33,160 bases of DNA from NCBI RefSeq assembly GCF_900009265.2, contig NZ_LR735020.1:13622-46781 (forward strand), in the 5' to 3' direction. Source of the DNA: Planktothrix paucivesiculata PCC 9631 (GTDB lineage Bacteria > Cyanobacteriota > Cyanobacteriia > Cyanobacteriales > Microcoleaceae). Below are positions 1-8,247 of the stretch, piece by piece; the stretch's first letter is position 1; the number at the start of each line of letters is the position of its first letter. The translations under genes were made by a program, and so were the position numbers. The notes under the pieces are model-generated. The model worked only from the letters and a program-made list of their open reading frames with translations. It did no database searches and was not told where the DNA came from.

Positions 1-607
1 GTTTTTGATGATACGGTACTCGATAAAAGATTTTCCTCAAAAATTGAACTTGTCCGCCGTCAATATATATGCAGCGCAAAAGTTAATGGCTTTGATTGAT
101 AATTTAGGGAAAATTTATTATGTTCCGCTCAAAAAAAACCGGCTGGTTGATGATACAGGAGGTCAAAAAAAATATCAGCCTATTGAACAGTTAATGTGGT
201 CTGAAATTGAAGAAAAACAGGGAAAGCTAATCAAAATAAATAAATTCCCCTCATATAAAAAGGTCAAACTATTTCGGGTGACTGTTTCTGCCAACAGAAC
301 GGAATATGTAGCTACAAATGATTTAAATCAGTCTTCAATAGATGAGGTCATATCTGAATGTAAACTGCGATGGAAAATTGAGGAATTCCACCGAGAAATT
401 AAACAATTAACCGGGATAGAATCTTGCCAATGCCGTAAAGCGAGTGTTCAAAAAAACCACATTGCTTGCGCTTTATTAGTTTGGGTTTTTCTGACTCGTA
501 TGGCTAAGAAAGTTTCTCAAACTGTCTATCAGTTAAAAGCTGGTTTATTAGCAGATTACCTGAGCCAAGAGCTTAAACATCCCTCTCTAAAACTTTCTTT
601 TATTTAG
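1..607 (+). pseudogene. Transposase remnant, IS4/IS701-like DDE family, copy 1
   Basis: The first bases read VFDDTVLDKR in frame 1, the first catalytic-Asp region of a common cyanobacterial DDE transposase. Shortly after the RRQY motif the homology jumps to another frame, which continues as YAAQKLMALIDNLGKIYY and runs to a stop at 607. By memory of intact relatives, roughly 70 residues are missing at this junction, including the second catalytic Asp (the DSWYA region). The C-terminal part with WKIEEFHREIKQLTG and the CQCRKA motif is intact. Deletion plus frameshift means no active enzyme. An open frame from the ATG at 5 covers only the C-terminal half and is unlikely to be a functional protein. 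Confidence 0.85.
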
Positions 608-639
608 TTTACTCATCAGTTCAAACACAGATTGATTCT

Positions 640-722
640 CTTTATTATCAGCGCGATGCCGACAGATGGCGGCATCACCATCGCGTAGCGTGCCGGACGC
701 ATATTGCCCTTCTGTTTGAATA
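640..722. repeat. Hairpin-rich IS tail, divergent from copy 2
   Basis: Between the transposase stop and the right IS end, copy 1 contains nested inverted repeats: GATGCCG / CGGCATC inside CGCGATG / ATCGCG. Copy 2 lacks this roughly 30-bp palindromic block and instead has a few different bases (32395-32465). The segment is non-coding and could form a stem-loop in DNA or RNA. Confidence 0.5.
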
Positions 723-756
723 ATGCGCTATATATAGCGTCCTTGCGTAAGTCCTG

Positions 757-863
757 ATCAATTCAGTTAGAATTACTCACTTTTCTCGCCTCGATTTTGC
801 CAAATGAAACACCCCTTCCCCCCCTCCGTCCCCTACTCCCCCTGCTCCCCTGCCCTCCTTAAC
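757..863. other. Intergenic, C-rich low-complexity tract
   Basis: The spacer between the IS end and the hydrolase gene contains a pyrimidine tract at about 810-858 built from CCCCTNCTCCCC-like units. The same sequence in reverse orientation (GGGAGCAGGGG) appears at 7155-7255, and a short piece at about 29603. This is typical dispersed cyanobacterial low-complexity sequence. No gene is seen. Confidence 0.5.
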
Positions 864-1919
864 CTATCTCAATTTAGCAGGAATAGCATAGGGGCCTTTT
901 TTCAAAGCCGTTGCCAAGGCATTATTATTCAATCTTAGGGCTTCATAAAAGAAAAATATTTCTCCCTGAACTCCTTTAAAACGATTATAGTCAATTGACT
1001 TTAATAAATCATCAGTCGTAATGCAATAGGAACCTATTTTTGCTAAAATTCCTGGAGAAAGTTTAGGTAACTGCCAATCCCTAAACTGAACATCAACTAA
1101 TTGATCAACTAACCCTTTATAACTCCAAAAATTGCGTCGATATAATTGAGGGTGAATCCAATCAACTAAATCTTGATCAATCCAAGCAATATAATCCTGT
1201 AAATATTCATCTAACCCCCATTTATAAACACTAGGAGCCATGGAAATCATCAAATGTGGTTTAATTGCCTTAACTTCTCGACGTAAACGAATTAAAAAAT
1301 TTGTTAGGATATTCGCCCGCCATTGTACCCATTGGGGATCTTTATGATAGGTCGGAGGTTGACGCCCAAATTCTTGTCGATAAAGAGCAACCGTTTTCGG
1401 ATCATAACCTCCTTCCGAGGGCATTGCCGGCATCCGGTCATCCCCCTGAATCCCATCAATATCGTATTTTCTTACCACTTCTAAGACTAAACTTAGGACA
1501 AAATTTTGTACTTCTGGGTCAAAAGCATTCATCCACTCAAACCCATTTTTAGCAACTAATCCCCCCGTGGAATTAATCCCCGACCACTCAGGTTTTTGAG
1601 ATAAAATTCGGCCGCCATTTTGTTGATAGGAACTCGCAAATCCAAATTCAAACCAGGGAATTACTTTCAACCCAACCCGATGACCTTCCTCAATCACTTC
1701 CTGTAACGGGTCACGTCCCTTAGAATAGAAATCGATTTCAATGCCGAAGGTTTGGGCCATCACCTGAGAGCGATACAAAGTCACGCCCTTATTCCAAACC
1801 ACCGGAAACACCACATTAAAACCCGTATCCGCCAAAAATCCCATCGCTTCGGCAATGGTCTGTCGAGAAAACATAACTCGACTGTCCGTATTGGTTAACC
1901 ACACACCGCGAATTTCCAT
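864..1919 (-). CDS. Glycoside hydrolase family 10-like (GHL10) protein
   Basis: A 351-residue protein that opens with MEIRGVWLTNTDSRV, the typical start of the GHL10/DUF187 TIM-barrel family (YddW-like). Family marks visible include FNVVFPVVWNKG near residue 34, VIPWFEFGF near 106, the GIQGDDRM acidic strand-end motif near 157, and IDQDLVDWIHPQLYRR in the second half. Related proteins are predicted to hydrolyse polysaccharide or peptidoglycan-linked glycans, but the substrate is unknown. There is no clear signal peptide from this start, so a cytoplasmic location or a missed upstream start are both possible. The gene stands alone, facing the IS. Confidence 0.85.
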   Translation of the reverse strand: MEIRGVWLTNTDSRVMFSRQTIAEAMGFLADTGFNVVFPVVWNKGVTLYRSQVMAQTFGIEIDFYSKGRDPLQEVIEEGHRVGLKVIPWFEFGFASSYQQNGGRILSQKPEWSGINSTGGLVAKNGFEWMNAFDPEVQNFVLSLVLEVVRKYDIDGIQGDDRMPAMPSEGGYDPKTVALYRQEFGRQPPTYHKDPQWVQWRANILTNFLIRLRREVKAIKPHLMISMAPSVYKWGLDEYLQDYIAWIDQDLVDWIHPQLYRRNFWSYKGLVDQLVDVQFRDWQLPKLSPGILAKIGSYCITTDDLLKSIDYNRFKGVQGEIFFFYEALRLNNNALATALKKGPYAIPAKLR

Positions 1920-2116
1920 AAAACCTCCTGAAAGCGATCACACTTTAATCTTAGTATGGAGGTTTTCCCGGTTTAGTGATTCAGTCCTTAAAACTTTTAG
2001 CTTGACTGAGATCCAGGCTAACTTGAAAAACCCATCTTGCCGAGTTAAGCCGCCAGCGATTATGATTAGTTTAAGAAATAATTGTGATCAATCGAGGCAA
2101 AAAGATCAGTTAATCT

Positions 2117-2521
2117 TTGATCCTAACCCACAAAAATCCCCTAACTCTCAAGGGAAGGCAGTTTTGCCTAAACCGTCGTAGAATTAGGAAGAAGGAGGGT
2201 TTAGGATTAAAACATCCTATGAATATCCCAAATCAACAGCGATGGAGGAGTTTCTTCCGGGTTAGACCTCTAGCCCGTCGTTTTCATCCGAAACCGATAT
2301 TTCACTCGAACTCGGTTGTAAGTTTACCTAGGCTTGGGGTGTTTCCCGTCCCAGGTAATCAACCTAGGTCTAGGGCTTATAAACCCTCTCAGTCTCCAAT
2401 TATTTTATCGACATGGCGGGATATTCCACTTCAGCCGCAATGTGATTTTCAGCAATTCTGTTTAGTAATAATCTGGCGATTAATCGCTCAATACACCTAT
2501 ATTGCAGGTGATACCAGTTAA
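2117..2521 (+). CDS. Doubtful hypothetical protein
   Basis: An open frame of up to 134 codons; an inner ATG at 2219 would give 100 residues and is preceded by the purine-rich stretch AGGAAGAAGGAGGG, though about 20 bases away. The product is rich in Arg and Pro, has no recognisable domain, and ends with a hydrophobic piece (FCLVIIWRLIAQYTYIAG). Codon use looks less regular than in its neighbours. It may be chance or a decayed gene. Confidence 0.2.
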   Translation: MILTHKNPLTLKGRQFCLNRRRIRKKEGLGLKHPMNIPNQQRWRSFFRVRPLARRFHPKPIFHSNSVVSLPRLGVFPVPGNQPRSRAYKPSQSPIILSTWRDIPLQPQCDFQQFCLVIIWRLIAQYTYIAGDTS

Positions 2522-2682
2522 GCCCGATTAACTTTGGGGTTGGCGATTCACCGAAGTGTAGTCCGGTAGCAAAGCCCGATACAGTTAGATTCTAGCAAAG
2601 AATTTAGACTGAAATCCGATCCCGGTTGAGTTATCCGTGATTACACACCCATAACTGTATATTGTGCATTCCTTTTTCCCCG

Positions 2683-2711
2683 CCATGAACTGCGATTAAA
2701 GCCATTCATGG
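2683..2711 (+). repeat. Inverted repeat upstream of the pentapeptide gene
   Basis: CCATGAA at 2683-2689 is mirrored by TTCATGG at 2705-2711, with a 15-base loop. It lies 44 bases before the start codon at 2756, so it could be a 5'-UTR hairpin or an operator. No function is known. Confidence 0.35.
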
Positions 2712-2755
2712 TCGATTTCTACTATTAACACATTAAATAAAACCGTTCATTTTTT

Positions 2756-3811
2756 ATGAAGGCTAGTGAAAGCATTGATGTCGATAAGCTATTAACCCGA
2801 TATGCAACGGGAGAGAGAAATTTTAGTGGCATCCATCTGATGGCGGCCTGCTTGAAACAGGAAAATTTGAATCGGATTAATCTAAGTAATGCTAACTTAC
2901 AAGGGACTAATTTATCTCGCGCCCGCCTCATCGGAGCCAATCTCAATGGGGCTGATTTGAGTCAAGTCAACCTGTCCATGGCGGTTCTGGTTGAAGCAAA
3001 TCTCAGTGGTGCTAGTCTGACCGATACTATTTTACGCAATGCTGACCTGAGTGGAGTTATGCTCAGTGGTGCGATTTTGTCTCAAACCGATTTGACTGGG
3101 GCGAACTTGACCGGAGCGAGTTTAATTTCAGCCTGTCTCCTGAATGGTTGCAAACTCAACGATGCAATTTTAGTGGGGGCAACCCTCAGCCGAGCAATTT
3201 TAAGCGGGGCTGATTTAAGTGGGGCTAACTTAACTCGAACCATTTTAACTGAAGTTGATCTCAGTGGTGCTAATTTAAGTCATGCTAAATTAGTCCGAGC
3301 TTACCTCAATCAAGGGAATCTGAGTGGGGCTAATCTGAGTCATGCCGATCTGAGCGAGGCTAGTCTACGAGAGGCTAATTTAGGTGTGGCTAACCTGACG
3401 GTGGCTAACTTACAAGGGGCCGATTTAAGTGGCGCGAACTTAAACGGAGCCAATTTAAAAGGAGCCAACCTCCAAGACACAAATCTGAAAAATTCCTATT
3501 TAAACGGTTTGAATTTGCAGAATGCTGATTTAAGGCACTGTGATTTGACCAAGGCTAATTTGCGCGGAGCGAACCTCAGTTGGGCGAATTTAGAGGGAGC
3601 GACTTTATTAGAAGCCGATTTGCGGGGAGCGAACTTGAGCCATGCTAATCTCACTGGAGCCGGACTGCTTTTGACTTCCCTCAAAGGAGCCAATTTAACC
3701 GGAGCCAACCTCTGTGCAGCTAACTTAATCGGTGCGAGTCTCAATATTGCTAACCTGAATGAAGCCACCCTCGAAGGAGCAATTATGCCTAACGGAGCCA
3801 GCTATTCATAG
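2756..3811 (+). CDS. Pentapeptide-repeat protein
   Basis: A 351-residue protein. After about 25 N-terminal residues it is nearly all A(D/N)LXX-type pentapeptides (for example ANLQGTNLSRARLIGANLNG and ADLSGANLTRTIL). Such arrays fold into a right-handed quadrilateral beta helix of about 16 coils. No signal peptide, membrane segment or enzyme domain is seen. Cyanobacteria have many of these, mostly with unknown roles; the DNA-gyrase-protecting Qnr/MfpA type is one known subclass but nothing here points to it. The gene is monocistronic, with no obvious Shine-Dalgarno before the ATG. Confidence 0.95.
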   Translation: MKASESIDVDKLLTRYATGERNFSGIHLMAACLKQENLNRINLSNANLQGTNLSRARLIGANLNGADLSQVNLSMAVLVEANLSGASLTDTILRNADLSGVMLSGAILSQTDLTGANLTGASLISACLLNGCKLNDAILVGATLSRAILSGADLSGANLTRTILTEVDLSGANLSHAKLVRAYLNQGNLSGANLSHADLSEASLREANLGVANLTVANLQGADLSGANLNGANLKGANLQDTNLKNSYLNGLNLQNADLRHCDLTKANLRGANLSWANLEGATLLEADLRGANLSHANLTGAGLLLTSLKGANLTGANLCAANLIGASLNIANLNEATLEGAIMPNGASYS

Positions 3812-3912
3812 AAATTCAGAGCGGTTTCGATAAAACTATTGCACAATTTCTAAAAACGTGTGATATGATCAGAGGGTTTGATACACTTTAGGGTGGAGGT
3901 AAAACCCGAAGA

Positions 3913-4332
3913 ATGAAACAATTGGGAACTCATCTGGTCGTTGACGCTTGGCAGTGTCCTGCAGAACTTCTGAACGATCCCGAACGCATCCGTCGCGCGA
4001 TGCTTGATGCAATTTCTGCTGGAGGGGCTACCCTCATCGACTTATGTGTACACCAGTTTAGTCCTCACGGAGTAACTGCAACAGCCACTTTGGCTGAGTC
4101 TCACATTGCTATTCACACTTGGCCAGAATTAGGCTATTTCGCCGCTGACTTATTCTTTTGTGGAGCAGGCAACCCCCAGCGAGCCATTAAATTTCTAGAA
4201 ACCGCGCTTCAAGCCAAACAGGTAAGATCCAGAGAATTCAAACGCGGTTACGAACCCGAAGCGACTGAGATCCCAGATTCAATTAGCGAAGAATCTTTAG
4301 CAACTTTAGTTGAAACTGGAACTCGCGGCTAG
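3913..4332 (+). CDS. speD: S-adenosylmethionine decarboxylase proenzyme
   Basis: A 139-residue class 1B SpeD. It decarboxylates S-adenosylmethionine to give the aminopropyl donor for spermidine-type polyamine synthesis. The proenzyme cuts itself between Glu62 and Ser63 in LAESHIAIHTWPE, and Ser63 becomes the pyruvoyl cofactor. His68 and Cys83 (FFCGAG) match the processing and catalytic residues known from the Thermotoga enzyme, with identical numbering. A GGAGG-like ribosome site lies about 14 bases before the ATG. The C-terminal 20 residues are acidic and probably disordered. There is no spermidine synthase gene in the window. Confidence 0.95.
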   Translation: MKQLGTHLVVDAWQCPAELLNDPERIRRAMLDAISAGGATLIDLCVHQFSPHGVTATATLAESHIAIHTWPELGYFAADLFFCGAGNPQRAIKFLETALQAKQVRSREFKRGYEPEATEIPDSISEESLATLVETGTRG

Positions 4333-4625
4333 AACCCGTTCATCGGTTATCCGAGTCAAGTCAAATCGAAACAAAAGACTGTGTTTCTCATCCTTTCGTT
4401 GGTATTGATAGTTTCCTACAATTTAATAGTGAAAAGATTAATACCAACACCGAGTTAACATAGTCAACTTTCCATCTGGAAATTCTATTACAGTCACTTA
4501 ATAAAGTGACTAAATCCTTGAAAGTTGCATTAATATTCACAACTTCAAAAACAGTATTGGCGGAGGGTCTTCCTTCCGCCATTATTTTTATAAAATCATG
4601 TTTGGGAAACAATTCCTAAGTAAAA
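4333..4625. other. Convergent intergenic region
   Basis: This spacer lies between speD and the minus-strand membrane protein. It contains a 7-bp hairpin (GTCACTT / AAGTGAC, 4493-4510) and the terminator at 4559-4580. A possible 74-codon minus-strand frame here (4388-4612) has no family features and spans both hairpins, so I do not call it a gene. Confidence 0.5.
4559..4580. terminator. Bidirectional intrinsic terminator
   Basis: GGCGGAGGG and CCTTCCGCC form a 9-bp stem (one G-U pair) with a 4-base loop. It is followed on the plus strand by ATTATTTTTAT and on the minus strand, after a few bases, by TTTTT. It sits between the convergent speD and the gene ending at 4626 and could serve both. 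Confidence 0.7.
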
Positions 4626-5237
4626 CTAGCGTTGTTGGTTCAACAAAGGACGAACAATCCAATAACCCGCACCAAAGGCGACTACTACAATCAAAACAAT
4701 TGATACAATTAGCCAAAAACCGCTCAATTCAGAACGCTGAGATTTAGACATCGGGCGTAACCGAGCCTCCGTTGGTTCTGTAAATAAAGGTTGGGCTATT
4801 TCGGGATTTAAGGGGGGTTTGGGAGACTCGGAAAACGGAAAACTGGGTTCATTTCCCCTGGGTTCAAGTTTAATTGAGGGTGCAATTTCCATCATGGGGG
4901 AAGTCGTGGGAGTGGCTCCGAGATGGGTCGGAATTTCAACGGTAAAAGAACTCGCTCCCGGGGGTGAAAATTGAGATTTTTTGCCCTGACTGATGTTTTG
5001 GGCTTTATTAATGGCTTGGTGTAACTGAATCGCCGATTGCACCACAGTTTCTAATTCTTGCCTAAGTTGTTGATTTTGCTGGGTTAGCTGTTGATTTTGG
5101 GTTTTGAGGGTTTGCAGTTGAGATTGAACCGTTTGCAACTCCGCCGTAACTTCTCGATAAATGGAAATGGGAATCGATGGAGAGTAATTACTCGATGCCA
5201 CTGACGGATTAGGGCTAGAGGCGTCAGCATTTTGCAT
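4626..5237 (-). CDS. Coiled-coil protein with C-terminal membrane anchor
   Basis: A 203-residue protein of unknown function. Residues 28-80 form a Gln/Leu-rich coiled coil (ELQTVQSQLQTLKTQNQQL and onward). Residues 85-165 are Pro/Ser/Thr-rich and probably disordered. Residues 173-195 form one membrane helix (FWLIVSIVLIVVVAFGAGYW), followed by a short basic tail. This suggests a tail-anchored protein with a cytoplasmic coiled coil. It is divergent from queF and convergent with speD. The architecture is common in cyanobacterial hypothetical proteins, but I cannot name a family. Confidence 0.75.
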   Translation of the reverse strand: MQNADASSPNPSVASSNYSPSIPISIYREVTAELQTVQSQLQTLKTQNQQLTQQNQQLRQELETVVQSAIQLHQAINKAQNISQGKKSQFSPPGASSFTVEIPTHLGATPTTSPMMEIAPSIKLEPRGNEPSFPFSESPKPPLNPEIAQPLFTEPTEARLRPMSKSQRSELSGFWLIVSIVLIVVVAFGAGYWIVRPLLNQQR

Positions 5238-5391
5238 AAGACTTTTAATTGAGGGTGAACATTTTATTAGAAACTTATTATGTTTCAGGATACCTGTGAT
5301 TAGAACGATTTAAACGAATTTTTTCCAGCAATTTCAGAAAAATTTCCCCTTCCATCACTACACTTTAAAGAGTTACTGTTGAATTCTAACC

Positions 5392-5826
5392 ATGAGTCAC
5401 TCTTATACTGAACCCACAGAAGTTCCTACCGCCAGTCCAGAAGCATTAAAGTATGGTGAACGGGAAATCGAGGAAGGTCAATTGATTACCTTTCCCAATC
5501 CCAGAATCGGTCGTCGCTATCAGGTTGAGATTACCTTACCTGAATTTACCTGTAAATGTCCTTTTTCCGGGTATCCCGATTTTGCTACGATTTATTTAAC
5601 CTATGTTCCCGATCAGCGGGTGGTGGAATTAAAGTCGATCAAACTGTACATTAATAGTTATCGCGATCGCTATATTTCCCACGAAGAATCCATCAACCAA
5701 ATTTTAGATGATTTTGTCGCCGCTGCCGATCCCTTAGAAGTCCGAATTAAAGGGGATTTTAACCCCCGGGGGAATGTGCATACCGTCGTGGAAGTTGCCC
5801 ACCAGAAGCCCAACCCCAAACTCTAA
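5392..5826 (+). CDS. queF: NADPH-dependent 7-cyano-7-deazaguanine (preQ0) reductase
   Basis: A 144-residue unimodular QueF of the tunnel-fold family. It reduces the nitrile of preQ0 to preQ1 in queuosine tRNA-modification synthesis. Cys56 in CPFSGYPDFA is the nucleophile that forms the thioimide, and Asp63 is the partner acid. The QueF signature ELKSIKLY (from residue 79) binds NADPH, and HEES at 97-100 supplies the substrate-binding Glu. Length fits the short Bacillus-type enzyme. It is followed by the ribosomal pair after about 70 bases and could be read with it, although no other queuosine gene is here. Confidence 0.96.
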   Translation: MSHSYTEPTEVPTASPEALKYGEREIEEGQLITFPNPRIGRRYQVEITLPEFTCKCPFSGYPDFATIYLTYVPDQRVVELKSIKLYINSYRDRYISHEESINQILDDFVAAADPLEVRIKGDFNPRGNVHTVVEVAHQKPNPKL

Positions 5827-5896
5827 AGCGCGGGACTTGTGAGAATATCAACTTCCTATGATACAATTGTAGGCTGTGTCGAATTTAGGCGAATCC

Positions 5897-6094
5897 ATGC
5901 CCAAACTCAAAACTCGTAAATCCGCAGCCAGACGATTCAAAGTCACTGGCAGTGGAAAAATTGCGCGTCGTAAAGCTTACAAAAGCCACCTGTTACAGCA
6001 TAAAAGCTCTGCTCGCAAACGGAATCTGTCTAAGATGGCGCTAGTGAGTGAGACTCAAACAGATAACGTGCGTTTGATGCTGCCCTATTTGTAA
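5897..6094 (+). CDS. rpmI: Large ribosomal subunit protein bL35
   Basis: A 65-residue, very basic protein with the conserved bL35 start [20 protein letters not shown] and the [10 protein letters not shown] motif. The ATG at 5897 is chosen over an in-frame GTG at 5876 because bL35 proteins start with MPK. It is followed by rplT after 37 bases, the usual bacterial pair; infC, which often precedes them, is not adjacent here. Confidence 0.97.
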   Translation: MPKLKTRKSAARRFKVTGSGKIARRKAYKSHLLQHKSSARKRNLSKMALVSETQTDNVRLMLPYL

Positions 6095-6131
6095 GCCTCT
6101 AAACGAATTTTATTAAAGGAAACAAACGTAA

Positions 6132-6488
6132 ATGACCAGAGTTAAGCGCGGTAATGTTGCTCGCAAACGCCGCAAAAAAGTCCTGAAACTTGCCAAAGGA
6201 TTCCGGGGGTGTCAGTCTACTAACTTCCGCACCGCGAATCAGAGAGTCATGCAGGCGTTGAAAAATTCCTATCGCGATCGCCGTAACCGGAAACGGGATT
6301 TTAGACGGTTATGGATTACTCGGATTAATGCCGCGGCTCGGATTAACGGAATTAGCTATAGTCAGTTAGTTGGCAATATGAAAAAAGCCAATATCTTACT
6401 AAATCGTAAAATGTTAGCCCAACTTGCTGTTTTAGATCCTCAAACCTTTGGGAAAGTCGTTGATCTTGCCAAAAGTGGCAACCCGTAG
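6132..6488 (+). CDS. rplT: Large ribosomal subunit protein bL20
   Basis: A 118-residue bL20 with [20 protein letters not shown] at the N-terminus (the extension that penetrates 23S rRNA) and the conserved [12 protein letters not shown] motif near residue 57. It helps early assembly of the 50S subunit. It follows rpmI with an AAGGAAA ribosome site. In other bacteria bL20 represses its own operon by binding mRNA; no bL20 binding site can be shown from this sequence. A good terminator follows at 6546-6581. Confidence 0.97.
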   Translation: MTRVKRGNVARKRRKKVLKLAKGFRGCQSTNFRTANQRVMQALKNSYRDRRNRKRDFRRLWITRINAAARINGISYSQLVGNMKKANILLNRKMLAQLAVLDPQTFGKVVDLAKSGNP

Positions 6489-6545
6489 TTTTAACCCGTT
6501 AAAACCACCTGTTCAACTGAATAAAAAGATTGCCCATTGTTGGCC

Positions 6546-6581
6546 AAGGTGAAGGATTGAATTAAATCTATCCTTCGCCTT
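6546..6581 (+). terminator. Terminator of rpmI-rplT
   Basis: AAGGTGAAGGAT (6546-6557) pairs with ATCCTTCGCCTT (6570-6581), a 12-bp stem with one U-G pair and a 12-base loop. The downstream sequence is TGTATTAAAAAAAC, so the U-run is poor on the plus strand. The stem still makes it a likely end or 3' stability element. Confidence 0.6.
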
Positions 6582-6610
6582 TGTATTAAAAAAACTCTTC
6601 TTTTAAAATT

Positions 6611-7153
6611 ATGGATAAGAACCTTCCCCTTGCCTATTTGTTACTTTTAGTGGGGTTGCTTGCAGCAGCTATTGTCTTTGTCATTCGTCAAATTATTAAA
6701 ACCCGTCGGATAGAAACCACCCTTTTTGATTTACAAAATAAATTATCTAAGGAACCCGGAACCGCTCAAGAATACTACGAATTGGGCAGTATTTATAATG
6801 ACAAAAAACTTTATTCTCAAGCCGTTACCATATTACAAAAAGCCTTAAAAGCCGGTGAAGATGAAGACCCTCAAAACCTAGCCATGATCTATAATGCCCT
6901 AGGATATGCTCATTTGGCTAAAGAACAGTATGATATTGCGATTCGTCAATATAAAGAAGCCTTAAAATTAACTCCCATTTATCCCACAGCTTCTAATAAT
7001 TTGGGTTATGCTTATGAAAAGAAGAAGCTAACCGCCCAAGCTTTAGAAGCCTACGAAGAAACTTTAAAAAATGATCCCGATAATCAAACCGCAAAATATC
7101 GGGCCGAATCTTTACGCAAACGGATTGGAATTCCCTCGGAATCGGCTAAGTAG
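6611..7153 (+). CDS. ycf37: Ycf37-like TPR protein, photosystem I assembly
   Basis: A 180-residue protein with one N-terminal membrane helix (about 6-26, LAYLLLLVGLLAAAIVFVI) and three TPR units from about 52 to 155 (AQEYYELGSIYNDKKLYSQA, AMIYNALGYAHLAKEQYDIA, ASNNLGYAYEKKKLTAQA). Order, size and the RQIIKTRR juxtamembrane stretch resemble cyanobacterial and red-algal Ycf37, which associates with photosystem I and supports its assembly or stability. The TPR part would face the cytoplasm. It follows rplT after a terminator, so it probably has its own promoter in the 6582-6610 gap or upstream. A generic TPR protein is the alternative. Confidence 0.75.
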   Translation: MDKNLPLAYLLLLVGLLAAAIVFVIRQIIKTRRIETTLFDLQNKLSKEPGTAQEYYELGSIYNDKKLYSQAVTILQKALKAGEDEDPQNLAMIYNALGYAHLAKEQYDIAIRQYKEALKLTPIYPTASNNLGYAYEKKKLTAQALEAYEETLKNDPDNQTAKYRAESLRKRIGIPSESAK

Positions 7154-7320
7154 GGGAGCAGGTTCGGGGGCAGGTTCGGGAGCAGGGGGAGCAGGGGAGG
7201 CAGGGGGCACTTCGACAGGCTCAGTGGCCGCAGGGGGAGCAGGGGGAGCAGGGGAGGTAAACTCCTTTTCTAACCCATTACCCATTACCCATTACCTATT
7301 ACCCATTTATTACCCATCAT
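7154..7320. repeat. G-rich and CCCATTA short tandem repeats
   Basis: Directly after the TPR gene stop come GGGGGAGCAGGG-type units (about 7155-7255), interrupted by ACTTCGACAGGCTCAGTGG, then five or so CCCATTA heptamers (about 7275-7318). The latter are the reverse complement of the TAATGGG heptamers at 28030-28185. This is cyanobacterial STRR sequence. Any reading frame through it is low-complexity noise. Confidence 0.85.
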
Positions 7321-7344
7321 TAACTTAACTTTGAACCAACTGTT

Positions 7345-8247
7345 ATGGCGATTTTTCCCCGTCCGGCTTATGCAAAAACCGCTTTACTGTTGGTGAATCA
7401 TCATGCCAGCCAAGCCCAAAAGAATTTGTCGCAAGTGATTTATCAGCTTCAGGCTTTGGGTTTTGATATTATTCAAGAATCTCCTGAACATCCCGAGGAG
7501 TTTACACCGACGATTCAACGGTATCGAGAGCAAGTGGATTTTGTGATTGTAGCCGGGGGGGATGGAACTTTAAATGCGGCGGTGGATGGACTGGTGGAAA
7601 CCAATTTACCCCTAGCCATATTACCCTTGGGGACTGCTAATGATTTAGCCCGGACTTTAGGGATTCCTACGACCTTGACGGAAGCCTGTCAAGTGATTGC
7701 CCAAGGACACCGACAAAAGATTGATTTAGGTTGGGTGAATGGCAAACACTTTTTTAATGTGGCTAGTTTAGGGTTGAGTGTGAGTATTACGAATAAACTC
7801 ACCAAACAGTCAAAACAACGCTGGGGGGTGTTAGCCTATGCCTGGGCAGCGATTCAGGTGACGCTGAAAGCTAGGCCTTTTCATGCCTTAATTGAACAAG
7901 ATGGCCAAAGAGAACGGGTAAAAACCTTACAAATTGCGGTGGGAAATGGTAAATATTATGGGGGCGGAATGCCCATTGCCCACGATGCGGCCATTGATGA
8001 TCAACGCTTGGATCTTTATAGTTTAGAAATCAAACATTGGTGGCAAGTGCTGTTTGTCTGGTTAACATTGAGAACGGGAAAACATCGCCAACAATTAGGG
8101 GTTAGGGCAATTCAGGGTTCGGAATTCGCAATATATACCCGTAAACCTTATCCGATTAATACGGATGGGGAAATTACGGCCTGGACACCAGCCCAGTTTC
8201 GGGTAATTCCCCAAATTTTAACGGTTTTGGTTCCTAAACCCCAATAG
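7345..8247 (+). CDS. Diacylglycerol kinase-family lipid kinase
   Basis: A 300-residue protein of the DAGK catalytic-domain family (YegS/DgkB/BmrU type). The nucleotide-binding GGDGT motif is at 71-75, with PLGTANDLART at 94-104 and the second-domain NVASLGLSVSIT near 147. The C-terminal beta domain ends with INTDGEITAWTPAQFRV, where such kinases carry a conserved DGE. It phosphorylates a lipid such as diacylglycerol or a related diol using ATP; the exact substrate is unclear. No signal or membrane segment, as expected for a peripheral membrane enzyme. It begins right after the STRR patch. Confidence 0.9.
   Translation: MAIFPRPAYAKTALLLVNHHASQAQKNLSQVIYQLQALGFDIIQESPEHPEEFTPTIQRYREQVDFVIVAGGDGTLNAAVDGLVETNLPLAILPLGTANDLARTLGIPTTLTEACQVIAQGHRQKIDLGWVNGKHFFNVASLGLSVSITNKLTKQSKQRWGVLAYAWAAIQVTLKARPFHALIEQDGQRERVKTLQIAVGNGKYYGGGMPIAHDAAIDDQRLDLYSLEIKHWWQVLFVWLTLRTGKHRQQLGVRAIQGSEFAIYTRKPYPINTDGEITAWTPAQFRVIPQILTVLVPKPQ

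Larger units (their letters stand above)
1..756 (+). mobile_element. IS copy 1, internally deleted, left part outside window
   Basis: This is the right part of an insertion sequence that is also present at 31436-32496 in the same orientation. Position 1 corresponds to 31757 in the second copy. The right terminal inverted repeat ends with TTGCGTAAGTCCTG at 743-756, preceded by a small palindrome (GCGCTATATATAGCG). The reverse complement of this end matches the left end of copy 2 (CAGGACTTACGCA). Across the old coding part the two copies differ at only about four positions, but the tail after the stop codon (about 640-720) differs by insertions and deletions. Confidence 0.85.
1920..2755. other. 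836-bp stretch without a secure gene
   Basis: This stretch lies between two divergently read genes. It should hold the promoters of the hydrolase (minus) and the pentapeptide protein (plus). It contains one weak open frame (2117-2521, listed separately), a CCTAGG pair at 2328 and 2362 flanking a G/C-rich piece, and a 7-bp inverted repeat (CCATGAA / TTCATGG, 2683-2711) just upstream of the pentapeptide gene. No RNA gene is recognised. Confidence 0.5.

Noticed and set aside
3496-3768. Minus-strand frame with repeated KLAPxRLA pattern
   Set aside because: It is the shadow of the pentapeptide repeats on the other strand.
4388-4612. 74-codon minus-strand frame
   Set aside because: It spans two hairpins including the terminator and shows no domain or ribosome site.
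5250-5391. preQ1 riboswitch before queF
   Set aside because: I could not find the C-rich loop and A-rich tail of the known motif in the upstream region.
5876-5896. GTG start extending bL35 by seven residues
   Set aside because: The bL35 family starts with MPK at 5897.
7071-7328. Frame with Gly/Ala-rich GAGSGAGGAGEAGG stretch
   Set aside because: It comes from the G-rich repeat tract and overlaps the Ycf37-like gene in another frame.
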